Of a DNA stretch of 64,000 nucleotides, positions 27,601 to 38,930 are shown piece after piece. Source of the stretch: Antedon mediterranea (lineage: Eukaryota > Echinodermata > Crinoidea > Comatulida > Antedonidae); contig NC_092670.1 in NCBI RefSeq assembly GCF_964355755.1, forward strand, positions 20,893,201 to 20,957,200, read 5' to 3'. The position numbers and the translations under genes are program-made. Below the pieces are notes generated by a model. It did not search any database, was not told the origin of the DNA, and was given only the letters and a program-made list of their open reading frames with translations. How positions within the stretch are numbered: the stretch's first letter is position 1; the number at the start of each line of letters is the position of its first letter.

Positions 27601-28337
27601 TGTACGCGCGCGTGCTTAGATATGTGTATCTCTCTTCGTGTAACGGTTTCATTGACGTTAATACTATGTGTCAAAATATATATTATACTATACAAAATGA
27701 TACGGAAGACAACGTAATAGAGGATGACAAGATACCAGCGGACTACTGTATTAATATTTTGAAGGTGTAAGTAGTTAAAAAACGAATCAAAAAATAAACA
27801 AACGAATAAATATCAATACAGTATAATGTTTACAATTTTATAATCAATTAATACCTTGATTTTCATTTCTTAAAAAAATCATATATAAAATTCCTATAGG
27901 ATAACCATTATAGGTCATCCGGTCTCACATTTTTTTTTTTTTTTTTTACTCAATAGAAAAGATATATATGTATATATTTACCATTTACCCAAAAATATTA
28001 AAAAGTAGGCCTAATATATTTCGCTAATTTCTTTCTTTTTAAAAAATTGTTAAACAAATCCCAAATAATTATGGTAATCAAATTATTACAATCACCATAC
28101 AATATTATGAATATGATAAAAATATTTAAAATACAAAGACATGAAAACGTCATATTTGAACACGAAACGAACAAGTCAATGTAGACATATATAGCGATTT
28201 TGTGAATACGCACACTTTTCCTTGTTACTATAGATAAAATATAACTTTAAATGACCAAAATCACTTGCGACAACTATGATAACTATTGATAATAGTTTCA
28301 ATTGTCAAGTTCATGCATATTCATAAGTGTCAAAATA

Positions 28338-29396
28338 TCAATTGGCTGCCACTAGAGGATGTTGTCCATAGCGACCATTAAACGCCGAACCTTGGAAATT
28401 CATTGTGTCGTAAAACATGCGATTCGGTTTGACAGCGGACGCCGCAATTGGTCTTGTTTCAAAACCGTAACTTGGAAATTCTTCAACTCTTGGAAAGAAC
28501 GGGTCTGCCCAACAGTTATATGCGTTATCGGGTCTTGGTATGGAAGGCAACCATGCTTCCCGTTGTGCAAAGTTATTTGGTACTCTTTGATAGGCGTTAG
28601 CACCGTTGTTCAATCCATTTCGCTGTTTAAAATATGCGCCAACTTCGGTGGGCGATTGGCGCGGAGGAAAGTTGCTTCGTTTGCCGGAATTCTTCAGTTT
28701 AGTTGAACCAAATTTAGTCTGTGCAAACATTGCTGCCGTAAACATGTGCTGTGTTTTCTGGGGTGTTCTTATGTAATCCGATGTAGGACTTGTGTTTGAA
28801 CGACTAAGTAGCATTGTCGTTGGAGATGGAGATGTTCCAAAACTTGATGTAGGAGAAACAGGCGATAATGATGAAGATACTGGTGATAGTCCCAGGGTAA
28901 GGTTACTCATTGAAGTGGCTAGCGAATCAATCGGTTTAAAAGTAGCTGCGTCTGGGTTAAAAGCAAATCTGGAGGCATCATCATGTCCAGCATGACTGGC
29001 AACCTCGTCGTCTGCTGCCGTATTGTCAATACTTTCTTCGGCATGGTGGTCACTGTAAAGGATTTTTGTAGAACCTTTCTCTCCAATTCTGTAAGAGACC
29101 TCACGGGGGTCAATCCACACCATTAAGTCGTGGGGTAGATTAGCAAGTATCTCCTCAACTTTAAGTCCACTTTTCTTGCTGGCTATATCCACGGCTGGAT
29201 CAAGGCGGGAAGATTGAAATTTCAAACATCGATATGCGGATCCTTTAGTTGGTCTTTCTGGGTACCAATGTCCTTGGAATTTGTGATCGAGCGCCTTTTC
29301 TAGTTCATATCCAAAACCATCAATGCGCCGGCGCGGTAGCTTGTTGTACAGATACGAGCAGACGAATTGTACTGCAACTTGTAATTCACTATTCAT
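28338..29396 (-). CDS. TOB1: Tob/BTG-family antiproliferative protein
   Basis: Tob proteins link mRNAs to CCR4-NOT deadenylase and restrain cell proliferation. The 352-residue protein starts at MNSELQVAVQ, matching the family's usual start; the open frame continues 60 bp further to a splice acceptor (TTTACAG, exon edge 29456), so the rest is 5' UTR. The BTG domain covers residues 1-115, with YLYNKLPRRR (15-24), HWYPE (43-47) and box B LPHDLMVWIDP...YRIGEKG (87-108). A PAM2-like motif for PABPC binding, FAFNPDAATFKP, lies at 144-155 and fits the SxLNPxAxxFxP pattern. The tail is Ser/Pro-rich (160-205), then Asn-rich. Coding in one exon after a 5' UTR intron is normal for the family. The invertebrate gene is single-type, so TOB1 versus TOB2 is not meaningful. 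Confidence 0.92.
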   Translation of the reverse strand: MNSELQVAVQFVCSYLYNKLPRRRIDGFGYELEKALDHKFQGHWYPERPTKGSAYRCLKFQSSRLDPAVDIASKKSGLKVEEILANLPHDLMVWIDPREVSYRIGEKGSTKILYSDHHAEESIDNTAADDEVASHAGHDDASRFAFNPDAATFKPIDSLATSMSNLTLGLSPVSSSLSPVSPTSSFGTSPSPTTMLLSRSNTSPTSDYIRTPQKTQHMFTAAMFAQTKFGSTKLKNSGKRSNFPPRQSPTEVGAYFKQRNGLNNGANAYQRVPNNFAQREAWLPSIPRPDNAYNCWADPFFPRVEEFPSYGFETRPIAASAVKPNRMFYDTMNFQGSAFNGRYGQHPLVAAN

Positions 29397-29595
29397 GTTT
29401 GACTGTATATAATTCCTGTGAAAGCACTCTCGCATCAGTTCGTTTCCAACTTCACTCTGTAAATAGATGAAAATAATCATTATTATTATATAGATACATA
29501 GTAGCGTCTAGGTCACGTGATACTATAAGCAGCTGTCTTATTGGCCGATTGCCAACCTTCAATTAGTTACGTATGTGTACAGGCTGTTTCATTGG

Positions 29596-29946
29596 TGACG
29601 TCAGCAACTCACTTGCGTATCCGGTGACCTTTTCATTGGCTTCTGGTTTCAGCTTACTCAAATCATATTTGACTTCCTGCGCATTGAACACTACTATGTT
29701 TGATAGTTAAGTAGAATACATGTCTATTATATTTATACGTACATTTATTGAAATTTTCGTTATCAACAATGATAACGAATATAACGCGCATTGTGACTCA
29801 TTACAATATAATTAACGTATTGAATACGTTTTTGCAACTTTGCAATTTATCCGCATGCGTTCGGTTACTGACGTCAGTATCCCCTGGATAGAGCATGAAT
29901 ACATATAAATTGATCACGTGTTTTCTTACGTAACACCTTGACGTCA
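29596..29946. promoter_or_regulatory. Cluster of three perfect CREs upstream of Tob coding exon
   Basis: TGACGTCA occurs at 29596-29603, 29869-29876 and 29939-29946, 0.2-0.5 kb upstream of the Tob coding exon, probably in its 5' UTR intron. TGACGTCA is the full CREB/ATF palindrome. It is also common elsewhere in the window, so a specific role in Tob control is uncertain. Confidence 0.35.
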
Positions 29947-30342
29947 TGATAATAACATTACAACAAAGAAAATATTTTTGTTTACTACTACTGTAATTTA
30001 TTAGTTTGCCTTTTGAAGTGGACTGTATGAAAGAAATAATCGACATTTAAATTTACGAGTTAATGAGATTGCACAAAAACATCATGCATTGAAATTACGT
30101 TTCTGTAGTAGTATTTGTGGTTCGAATACATTTTGTATAACAAAAAGGAATATATAATTCAATGTATGTATCGTATTCAGTGTATTCTATAGGTACGTAT
30201 AGATTATAATACTGAATCGCACGCAGTCATTGGTATACAGTAGTTAACTGTTTAGATTGACCCTTATATGCCTACTTTTGAAACATTTCTTAATTACATC
30301 GTCAATTATTTATTACGTCATGTTTGTTAACGTACAGTATAA

Positions 30343-30535
30343 GGGCCATTTTAAACAACGAGCGGTGGTAACGGTAAAAAAAATAGAATCTATGTTATTA
30401 TATTAGTTAATGGCCATTTACACACAACGCGGAGCGAACGGGCGGTTTTCGCTCAGGATAGATACAGATTTTACGTGGGACAAGCTATACGCGGTTTTCC
30501 GCTTACTGTTACCGCTCGTCTGTGTAAATTGGCCT
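30343..30535. mobile_element. MITE family D
   Basis: A 193-bp element whose left end GGGCCATTTTAAACAACGAG and following CGGTGGTAACGGTAA are the inverted counterpart of CGCTTACTGTTACCGCTCG and TGTGTAAATTGGCCT at the right end. TAA flanks both sides (30340-30342 and 30536-30538). The interior has no coding capacity and is richer in CpG than its surroundings. Confidence 0.78.
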
Positions 30536-31387
30536 TAAGCCTACTTATTACAGATACATTAGTGTGGCACAGTTATTACGCGTGTTATAATTTAATTAGG
30601 TGAGGAGTTATATATTTTTAAACAATTTCAAACTAATTAGTGGTTAGGCCTATGGTGATACTTTCCAGTATTGTTTTCAGTGTAAATATACAACTTTACT
30701 AGCATATGAAACGTTGAAGGGCCATTAGTAAAAACATTTATAATTTATGTCAAAATGTTTCAATTCAGTGATTAAAAATTGCACAATATTCCCCCACCCA
30801 CATAGATCATCATCACACCCACGTGTGGCACGCTTCTTGAAATAAACTACCGTAACTTGTGAACTATTTAGATAAAACAAAATGTGCGGGTGTTCATCAT
30901 AATTGGCAAGCAAAATATACGGTAAGTTATAACAATACAAGCATTATGCACATACAGCATATGTGCTTATGTTTTCATCAGAAATAATATTAATACTGTC
31001 CATAATCTATTCCCCCTTAAAGACCGAAAATAATTTGTTCGTTTCGAGAATGTTACACTATTATGATGGGTGACGTCGTATAAGTAATTAGTGGATGACG
31101 TATAACAATTATATATAACTCCGGCATTGGATTGGTTAATATTATTTGTAGGCAATCAAAATGCCGTCGTTTTCGTAATTTACGGTGAAAATAATATTAA
31201 TGACCCTGTCTCAAATCCTTTATAAAATTACGACTTAGATTCACTACGGTTGTGTAATTAGATTCGTTAAAGAAATCGTAACCCGATAAATGAAATTGAA
31301 TCAGTGAATATATTACGATATTCGACGACGAAACAAATTTATGCTCTGAAACTCATCATTGGTGACAACATGAAGAGACGTGACACT

Positions 31388-31445
31388 TTGTCGCACACGT
31401 CACACACAATTTGTCGCACGCGTCACACACAATTTGTCGCACATT
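31388..31445 (+). repeat. Short tandem repeat, unit about 22 bp
   Basis: TTTGTCGCACACGTCACACA and TTTGTCGCACGCGTCACACA follow each other directly, with a third partial unit ending TTTGTCGCACATTAC. Confidence 0.8.
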
Positions 31446-34400
31446 ACATTTGGTGTGTGCAGTACTGTACTGTGGTGGCATCACTATCGGCAATATTTAG
31501 CACATTTCAATAATGTTACAGATGCAAACGCATTTTATACTCGTAATACATTATGTGAAAGTTAAGTAATTGTTTAAAATTTTATTTATATATTAATGTT
31601 TAAAATTTTAAAAAAATTGCTGACACTTGTTCCTGCTTTCGTGAGATTCATAGCGCATGTGTGCTACATAGCGCCCTCATTATGTCTGCACAATACGCAA
31701 ATATCTTTTTTTTTAAAAGATATCTGCAATCTGTACTTATATTTCTTATATATAAAATATGCTTTATTAATGTATATAATTACATTTGAATGTTTTTTTG
31801 TCAACAACGAGGCAGGCATTCAAAAAACTGTAATATCAGCAGTTGAACGCGCGCTAAATGTTTTTTTTATATATTTTGTCTGATCGCGAAGTCATTAGCA
31901 GCCAGCCTCAGGCGACCGTGTCTATAGACTAGACATCAAAACCACTTAAGGGTAAATGTCCATCACAACAAACATATTAATTAATGTGTTGGGCAAACAA
32001 AGAAAAAAGATATATTATCAATTAATTATTTACAGTGTAAACATTGCCTATCATTGCTCAGTTAGGTTATAAAATGAGGTTATCAATTGCTATTCGACTT
32101 ACTTAGACTGAATTAACAGCTCACAGTTTTTGTCAAATTTATTATTGACCATATCGACACCGAAAATCATCATTATTTAATGTGTGTATTTAATATGCGT
32201 TGTTAATTACTGACGTCGAACAGCAGAAGTAGGGCTCATTGTATTGATCTGAGCCAGTTAGTTTAGTTGTTTAAAATAGATTTAGTTGCCCCGGTGCTTT
32301 TCCAGTATACTCCTTTATTATTTGATTATAACCGGCGGTATATCAGTTTATTGTTAATTATCAAGAAGACATAAATGACGGTTTCTTTAGGAATGAACCC
32401 GATTTCCATTTAGCGTTACTTTACACGAAACAAAACTGAGTGAATTATAAGATTGTTCCATTATTCTGGGGGTACAACCCTATATGACCCATGGAGTGCC
32501 CTGAACGAGCAAAATCAAATACGAGTAAAACCTTCATGAACTGTAATGGAGAATGTTGTTTTAACGCGCACGAGCGTTAAACAGTGTGCCTCTTCTTCGA
32601 AATATGATATAGATGAATTAACATGCGACAGTAGGCCTACTGCGCATGTGCATATAAAATCCATCATCATAATAGCATACGGGGTAAAGTATATTGATGT
32701 TGATATTAAATTACATATCTAGGTCAAACCCGTTAGACCGGTTTAATAAGGTTCATATGATTTTATCAAACGGGTAAGAAATGGCTATTATTAAATTGTT
32801 TCACATGATACGGTGTGTCGAATTTGGCAAAAGGTCACCATCAATCGATATAGTCTATAGCAGCCGTGTCAATATTAACCATTTAATGTATTAATTGTCT
32901 TACAGTCGTTACAGTATAAAATGTTTTCTTTCGCGTAACCAATTGCGTAATGATTCGTGTGTAGATTTGGCGTGCCATAGACAAACCCCTTAACTAATAA
33001 TATTACTACTCGGCGTTCCATACGAATCGTTATAGATGATTACGAGGTTGTTAAAACAATTGAAATATCAAGCATATAATTACTTGTCAAAATGAATGCC
33101 CTGAAACCGGTAATACAATACAGTTAAAACTTAATAGGCCGGGTATTTAAAGTATTACTAGATTAGTACATAATGAATAATCATCTTCACATTGAAATGC
33201 TATTCCTGTATAATTTTGGGACATAAATTTCTATGTAATCTCACCACACATATCCTCAGCTGCATGCCAGATAGGCAATACCATACACGGATCATGAAAT
33301 AAAGTGTAACACCGTCCGTTGACCAGACAATTTTATCAATCGTAATTCAAAATGTATTGATGAGTCTTAAACCAGTTTTTAGTCGATAACAATTGATATT
33401 ATTTTTCATAACTAAAGATTTTATTTCATAACAGATATTTGACTTAAACGATTTATATTATAAATCTTTTAAAATAGGCCCATCAAAGTCGCTTTTAGAA
33501 CGAATGGATCCTTATGGATTATCCGGAGATTACCAGATGAAGAATGGGATTACTAACGTAACAATTGCTGGATTTAGCAACTCAATCAAAACATTGAGAT
33601 GAGCCATCTGGAATGGTTAAGAACTATGTCAATATTGTGATACTGCGGCTACAGCAGTAACCATATTGAAGATATTTAATTTTTCACTGTGCCTTCACAT
33701 TGCGTATACCACTTTCAAGAAAGAAGAACTGCATGTGTGTTCACACGATAAAAACATAAATATACTGCAGTATGAAAATTCAGCCGCAGTATCACTCATC
33801 AAACTTGACCCGTGCGTACGAAAGCTGATGATAAAAAACGCGCGATTTAACCATTGTACGATAACAATAAATAACATCAGCATGCTGGTTGGTGCGAGAA
33901 GGCATTTCCTATACTCCTCGGAGAATACACGATAATCACTTTTAAATGAATTGTAGTTGGATAGCTAATTAGATCGGGGAGATAAACAAAGACACATTTC
34001 TCTTTTTCATAATAACGTATGTATTTCAAACACGTTTGAAGCCTACACGGATAAGATCTTTCCAACCCCGTGAATTCATCTATTTTTAGTAGCAAATGTA
34101 TTAACACTCCGTTGTCTATTTCATAGGGTAACATCCGGGTCTATTGAAGTAATAGGCCTTCAATAGGCACTCGGATATATTTATTCTCGGTAACATATGC
34201 TGCCATTCTATAGTTGCTATAGTAACCCAGATTAGTACGCCGTCGTAATCGATCAACGGCTGGGACTAATCAAATAAATAATTATATAAGCATCTAAAGA
34301 AAGCAAAACACATACACTAATATCAACAAAATGTTCTTGATGCGCGCGTACACAAATCGGTACCTTTGTTAACAGGGCTTTCACACGTGCGTCCAATTAT

Positions 34401-35184
34401 ATGCGTTATATCACAACCTCACATCACTTTTCCATCATAATATGAACGGTATTATGTTATTTGTTCATAGGCCTACAGAGATGTCATTGGTTCGAACTGG
34501 CCCCGGAAATCATTTATCATGCGGATTTTACGATGCGGATTGAAAACTTTGTGATAGAAAATATAGCCTAATTAAGATCATCCTGTTGACAGTAACAATA
34601 TGTAATAAATAATAGTTGTTTATAAATATATCTAGCAAACAATAAATCCATTTTGTGAAATGAAGGTACCCGTTAAATAAAGGCAAATATATAAATAGTA
34701 TCTGTATACCAACACATTGTTTAATTGATTGAATTAAATATATTCACACGACAGAATAATAATTGAATTAATTAACATCTATTCTATTATCTATTATGAT
34801 GTTGGTGGATAATATAAAACAACGCAAGTCTGTCTTTGCTACAGTCAGTACTTGCATACTTTTTAAATTTGTATTATGATTATGTTTAATTGTAAATCGT
34901 TCTTAGATGACATACACAAATTTGTAATTATTAAGTATTTTTTATGTTTATAATAAATGAGTGCATTAGTACAAATTGGTCTTTAATTAGAGGCCAAAGT
35001 TCTTACATTATTGTGAACTTAACTTAGAGAATCGTTAGAAACGCCTGGCGCATTGTAAGTCTTTTCACAACATAACACTACATTGCACTACAACCAGTCA
35101 TGTGGATTTGAATAAGTTGCAATAAGATGTCAACATACTATAACAATGTATAATAGTAATGTAGTTTAAATTAAAAATAAACTT

Positions 35185-35490
35185 ACCTTAATTTTAAATG
35201 ATTGATCCAATATTTTTTAACGAGAGTTTGTGATCAGATCTTGAGAATAATCACTGAAGCAGACGATAAAAATGATCAATTTAAACGCAGACTATAAAAG
35301 GATAAAAAAGTGCAGACGACAAACGCACCTAACGACTTTCACATTGAGTATGACAAGTAAATGGAACAGCTGTGTGTTTTTGTGCGAGGATCTAAACGCG
35401 GATGAATACTCATCCTTTCTGCTGTTGTTTTTAATAACTGAGGCGGATGTGCAGGGTAGTTCTGAGTTATTAGTACTTCCGGTTTATCGT
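35185..35490 (-). promoter_or_regulatory. Candidate noncoding first exon and promoter, possibly of Tob
   Basis: On the minus strand AATTAAG followed by GTAAGTTTA is a near-consensus splice donor at about 35188. About 290 bp upstream, ACCGGAAGT (near 35476-35485) is a good ETS/GABP-type promoter motif. Together they could be the 5' UTR exon that joins the acceptor at 29456, giving a 5.7-kb intron. This is inference from motifs only; similar donors occur by chance elsewhere in the window. Confidence 0.2.
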
Positions 35491-35819
35491 TTAGTAATCA
35501 TCATAGAAAAAAAAAGTGAGTGATATTATGTGATACAGGTTGTCGTGTGGGGACTGAAACACTAGGAAGTCAACATGTATTATCAGGATGTCAATATGTA
35601 GAATGTGAGATGCAATAATAAATTCTCATTTAATAAAGAATAAAAAGAATAATAATAATAATAATAATAAATGTACTTGTACCTAATAGGCCTACATTTC
35701 ATGATAGTCCATATCAGCTAACTAAATATGAATATTAAATATTAGTAGGCCTACTGTACTATTTATATTATTATGGGAGTATCCATATGTGTTTGATCCA
35801 AAAAAAAATGACCAGGGTA

Positions 35820-35880
35820 ATAATGTGCAGCGCATTGAGAGAGCTATATAAGAATGAAGTATTATCATAATATAAAAAAT
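35820..35880 (+). mobile_element. LINE/SINE 3' tail remnant
   Basis: GTGCAGCGCATTGAGAGAGC, then TATATAAGAATGAAGTATTATC, resembles the tails at 9605 and 17300 (a GCGC block, GCTATATAA and an ATTAT end). It is short and degraded. Confidence 0.45.
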
Positions 35881-36995
35881 ATCGTACGAATAGAACCTTG
35901 TGAACCTACTGCGAGGTATAAATTAATTTCAATCGGAAACAGTGTGTTTTTTTTATATTATCTGATTGAATAAAGAATATTACATCAACAATGAATATGA
36001 CCTCGGGTATAAAACTTAGGCTAATTGTGATATCGACTGGATAACATTACAAATTATAAACATTATTCTACCTGAAAAGATAATTTTAGAGATATTTCAA
36101 CATAATGTTTAAATTTAATCCACACCGCCCACGTGAAATAAATACGCAATTAATTGATTAAAATACAAGTAATAATGATAGTCGCTACTGATTATAAATA
36201 AACAGTATATAAGGAAGACGGTCCTGTTTTGTGTTCAGTCAAGTCCGAGTAAAAATCGTCTTCCCGCGAGTAAAATTGTCTTCCTTATGACGTTTTGGTA
36301 CGTTCCTGTTATCTGATTGGACAAGCAATCCTGTAATCTGATTAGTCAAGTTAGGTATAATACTGCGACGTGATTGGTTAAAGTTAGTGATAGTTAAGCG
36401 CGTACAGTTACTCTGATAGGGCACAAGTTTGTTTTGTAACGGAGCATGCGTAAGAATAAGGGCATCAAGAATGTATTGTTCAATGGGCACCAGCTTGCTG
36501 TGTGATTAATTGATGAGTAAAAGATGCAAATAGAAGTTGAAGCGATCAGTTAAATAATGTTTTTTAAAAACAACTCCTAAATATCTGTAATGGACTTAGA
36601 TTGAGTAATTTTGGAGTTAAAATATTGTGGCCGATTTAAAAGTAATGCATACATGTGGCGCTAACTATACCCTACAACAGTACGCACCTTGGGTTATTTC
36701 AGTACATAATCTATTATTGCTAAGGAGATGGCGACTCTCAAAATAATTATCCAAGATTAAACAAATGTTACTGATTAAAACAGTGGTAATCGATTATGTA
36801 CTCATGATTTTACGTCAGCTGATAATGATTACGTCAGTTGATAATGATGACAATGATTTTACGTTATGGCGGTTAATAATTACTCATATGGAAATCTGGT
36901 AAATATTATAATAAATAATATGGGATCCTAATATTACAAATATCAAACATTCATTTTAGTGTAATTATAGATTAATACATTATTGAAACGTGTAA

Positions 36996-37199
36996 AGCCT
37001 GTTTTCCTGTCGACGTTATTTGACGCTATCATCGTTAATCGTTAACAGTTCAACGACGATCGTTTGAAAACGATCAAGTTAAAATGATAACGATAGCAAT
37101 GACCTTTTTCTGTAAATCGTAAACATTTCAATGTTTACGTAGAAGATCGCCGATTATTGTTAACGATAGCGTCGACTAATGTCGACAGGAAAACAGGCT
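36996..37199. mobile_element. MITE family C
   Basis: A 204-bp foldback element. The first 20 bases AGCCTGTTTTCCTGTCGACG are mirrored by TGTCGACAGGAAAACAGGCT at the end. Inside, GACGCTATCATCGTTAATCG pairs with ATTGTTAACGATAGCGTC, and further palindromes (GATCGTTTGAAAACGATC) lie near the middle. TAA flanks both ends (36993-36995 and 37200-37202). Confidence 0.88.
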
Positions 37200-37258
37200 T
37201 AAAAGACTAAACTTAAATCCCCAGTGGTTTTAAACAATTAAACTACGTGTACAGTCTA

Positions 37259-37330
37259 TTCAATCAATCAATCAATTTCTTTTATTTCGGAAATTTCATC
37301 CATATCAACAACAAAAAACCAAAAAAACAA
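37259..37330 (-). mobile_element. LINE 3' tail fragment, minus strand
   Basis: On the minus strand the segment reads GATGAAATTTCCGAAATAAA and then AGAAATTGATTGATTGATTG: an AATAAA followed by a simple ATTG tail, as at the 3' end of many non-LTR elements. No coding remnant is seen upstream of it. Confidence 0.5.
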
Positions 37331-38520
37331 TTCGCAAACTCTAAGCTTAAATACATAGGATACTTCTTCATCTACAATACATTTTTGAGTTATGGAGCAT
37401 AATGTTTGCAAACAAAAGCAACTAGAATATTACAACTATTCAACATACGTTGCATGAAACCATAGATAGATTTTCACATATACTCAATAAACATTTATTT
37501 AGAATTTAGATTTTATTCCGTTCGTATTATAAGCCAATATAATAATAATACAACATCAATAAATGTATGCGGAACCCAATTACATCCTATACAACGAAAT
37601 ATGAAAAACATCAGTATTATTACGTCACCCAGAAATGTTGTCTTAACTAGAGTACAAATCATCACAGTAAACATAAGTTAATCAACCGCGTTTTTCTTAT
37701 TAACGATAATGGTTCGCTCGAGTGTGAATACGTCACAGCAATCGGCGATGTTTGAAGACGTCATGATTATTGACAATATGACGTCACTTACAGCAATACG
37801 CTTTGGCAATAATAATAATCGGCAAGTCTGAATTTAGCGTGAAATTTAACAGAATTTGTATAGATTGTTATTGTGAATATAGAAAGCTATTTCCGTTTTG
37901 AAGGGTTTAATATCAGGTTTTTGAGTGAATAGTGTTATACCGTACGATGTCTGGCCAATAAAATGTTGACAATGAAATGGATTATTGAATGTTTCCTAGG
38001 TAACGGATGCAATATCAAAACAAAATTATTTATTGATACATGTTTGGGGATAATTTCATTCATACAATATGTAATGTAAAACAGAGAAATATGTATCCAA
38101 TTCTAAATTACTTTTGTATTTATTTTTTACGGCCAAATGTAAATAAATTAAAAACAGCACAGTGTCAATAATCAACTCTCGATGTACTCATTGGCATGGC
38201 GACCGTTGTAATAATATAGTAACTAAAAACTTACTGAATATCATTGCAATGTGCATGGTCAACCAATTCAGTGGAAAAATAAGCGTATGGTGTCACTGTT
38301 CACGTGAATCCTTACGACACACATTATGGATATGACTAATGAATATTCATGTTTTTGTGACGTTTAATGAGGGGTCCCCAACTTATGTACGAAAAGAAAT
38401 ATCCGGCAACATAACAATTTACCTTATCATCTCTAATAATTAGTGGGCAAGAGGAAACAGAGTGACCAAGACAGTAACGATTAAGACTAACATTTCCATC
38501 GACAACCATAGAGCCTACTT
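37331..38520. other. Unassigned AT-rich stretch
   Basis: No gene or repeat recognised apart from a TGACGTCA at 37779-37786. Confidence 0.4.
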
Positions 38521-38523
38521 TTA

Positions 38524-38930
38524 AATACTTGGTTCCCAGTAGCGACGCAACGCAAACACGTATGAAGTACGCAACGTAAGAGAGTTGATCAATAAAGCTT
38601 GGTTCCCACTAGAGACGCAACGCAAAAACGCTGACGCACGCAACGTTAAGTGAGTTGATCAATAAAACTTGTTTCCGATTGGCGGACGCAACGCAAAAAC
38701 GTACACGCACGCAACGTAAAGCGTGGTTCCCACTAGCGACGCAACACAAGTGAATTGACCAATCACAAGCGATGGCTTATTCGCTTGTGATTGCGTTACG
38801 TTCTAGTGGGAACCAAGCTTAAGAGAGTTGATCAACACAGCTTGGTTCCCACTGGCGACGCAACGCGAAAACGTAGACACGCGCAACAATCGGCAAAAAG
38901 CGACGGTTCGAATAATCCATCGCTTGCTTA
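38524..38930. mobile_element. MITE family B, nested or tandem array
   Basis: Five copies of the family's left terminus (CTTGGTTCCCA(C/G)TAGnGACGCAACGC or variants) lie in one orientation at about 38527, 38595, 38667, 38718 and 38839. Four are followed by a GCAACGTAAG-like block and three by GAGTTGATCAA. One inverted terminus, CTAGTGGGAACCAAGC, ends at 38818. The segment from 38718 to 38818 could be one full short element; the others are tandemly repeated half-elements about 70 bp apart. Confidence 0.82.

Larger units (their letters stand above)
19345..28337. other. Gene-poor stretch downstream of the Tob gene
   Basis: No gene supported. The part next to 28337 should include the 3' UTR of the minus-strand Tob gene, but I could not place its poly(A) signal. 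At 20250-20540 variants of TATCTGGGATTA recur on both strands, suggesting a degraded repeat. TGACGTCA occurs at 21044 and 27115. Confidence 0.45.
29950..36990. other. Region upstream of Tob, no coding sequence seen
   Basis: No protein similarity seen in any open frame. It contains the MITE at 30343, the short tandem repeat at 31388, a candidate first exon and promoter at 35185, (AAT)n at 35649-35671 and a LINE-like tail at 35820. Most of it is unexplained AT-rich sequence. Confidence 0.45.

Noticed and set aside
28359-29470. Plus-strand and alternate-frame open frames over the Tob exon
   Set aside because: They are shadows of the Tob coding sequence; only the minus frame carries the BTG domain.
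33666-34134. Overlapping open frames of 62-89 codons
   Set aside because: They lie on both strands over the same DNA with no recognisable similarity.
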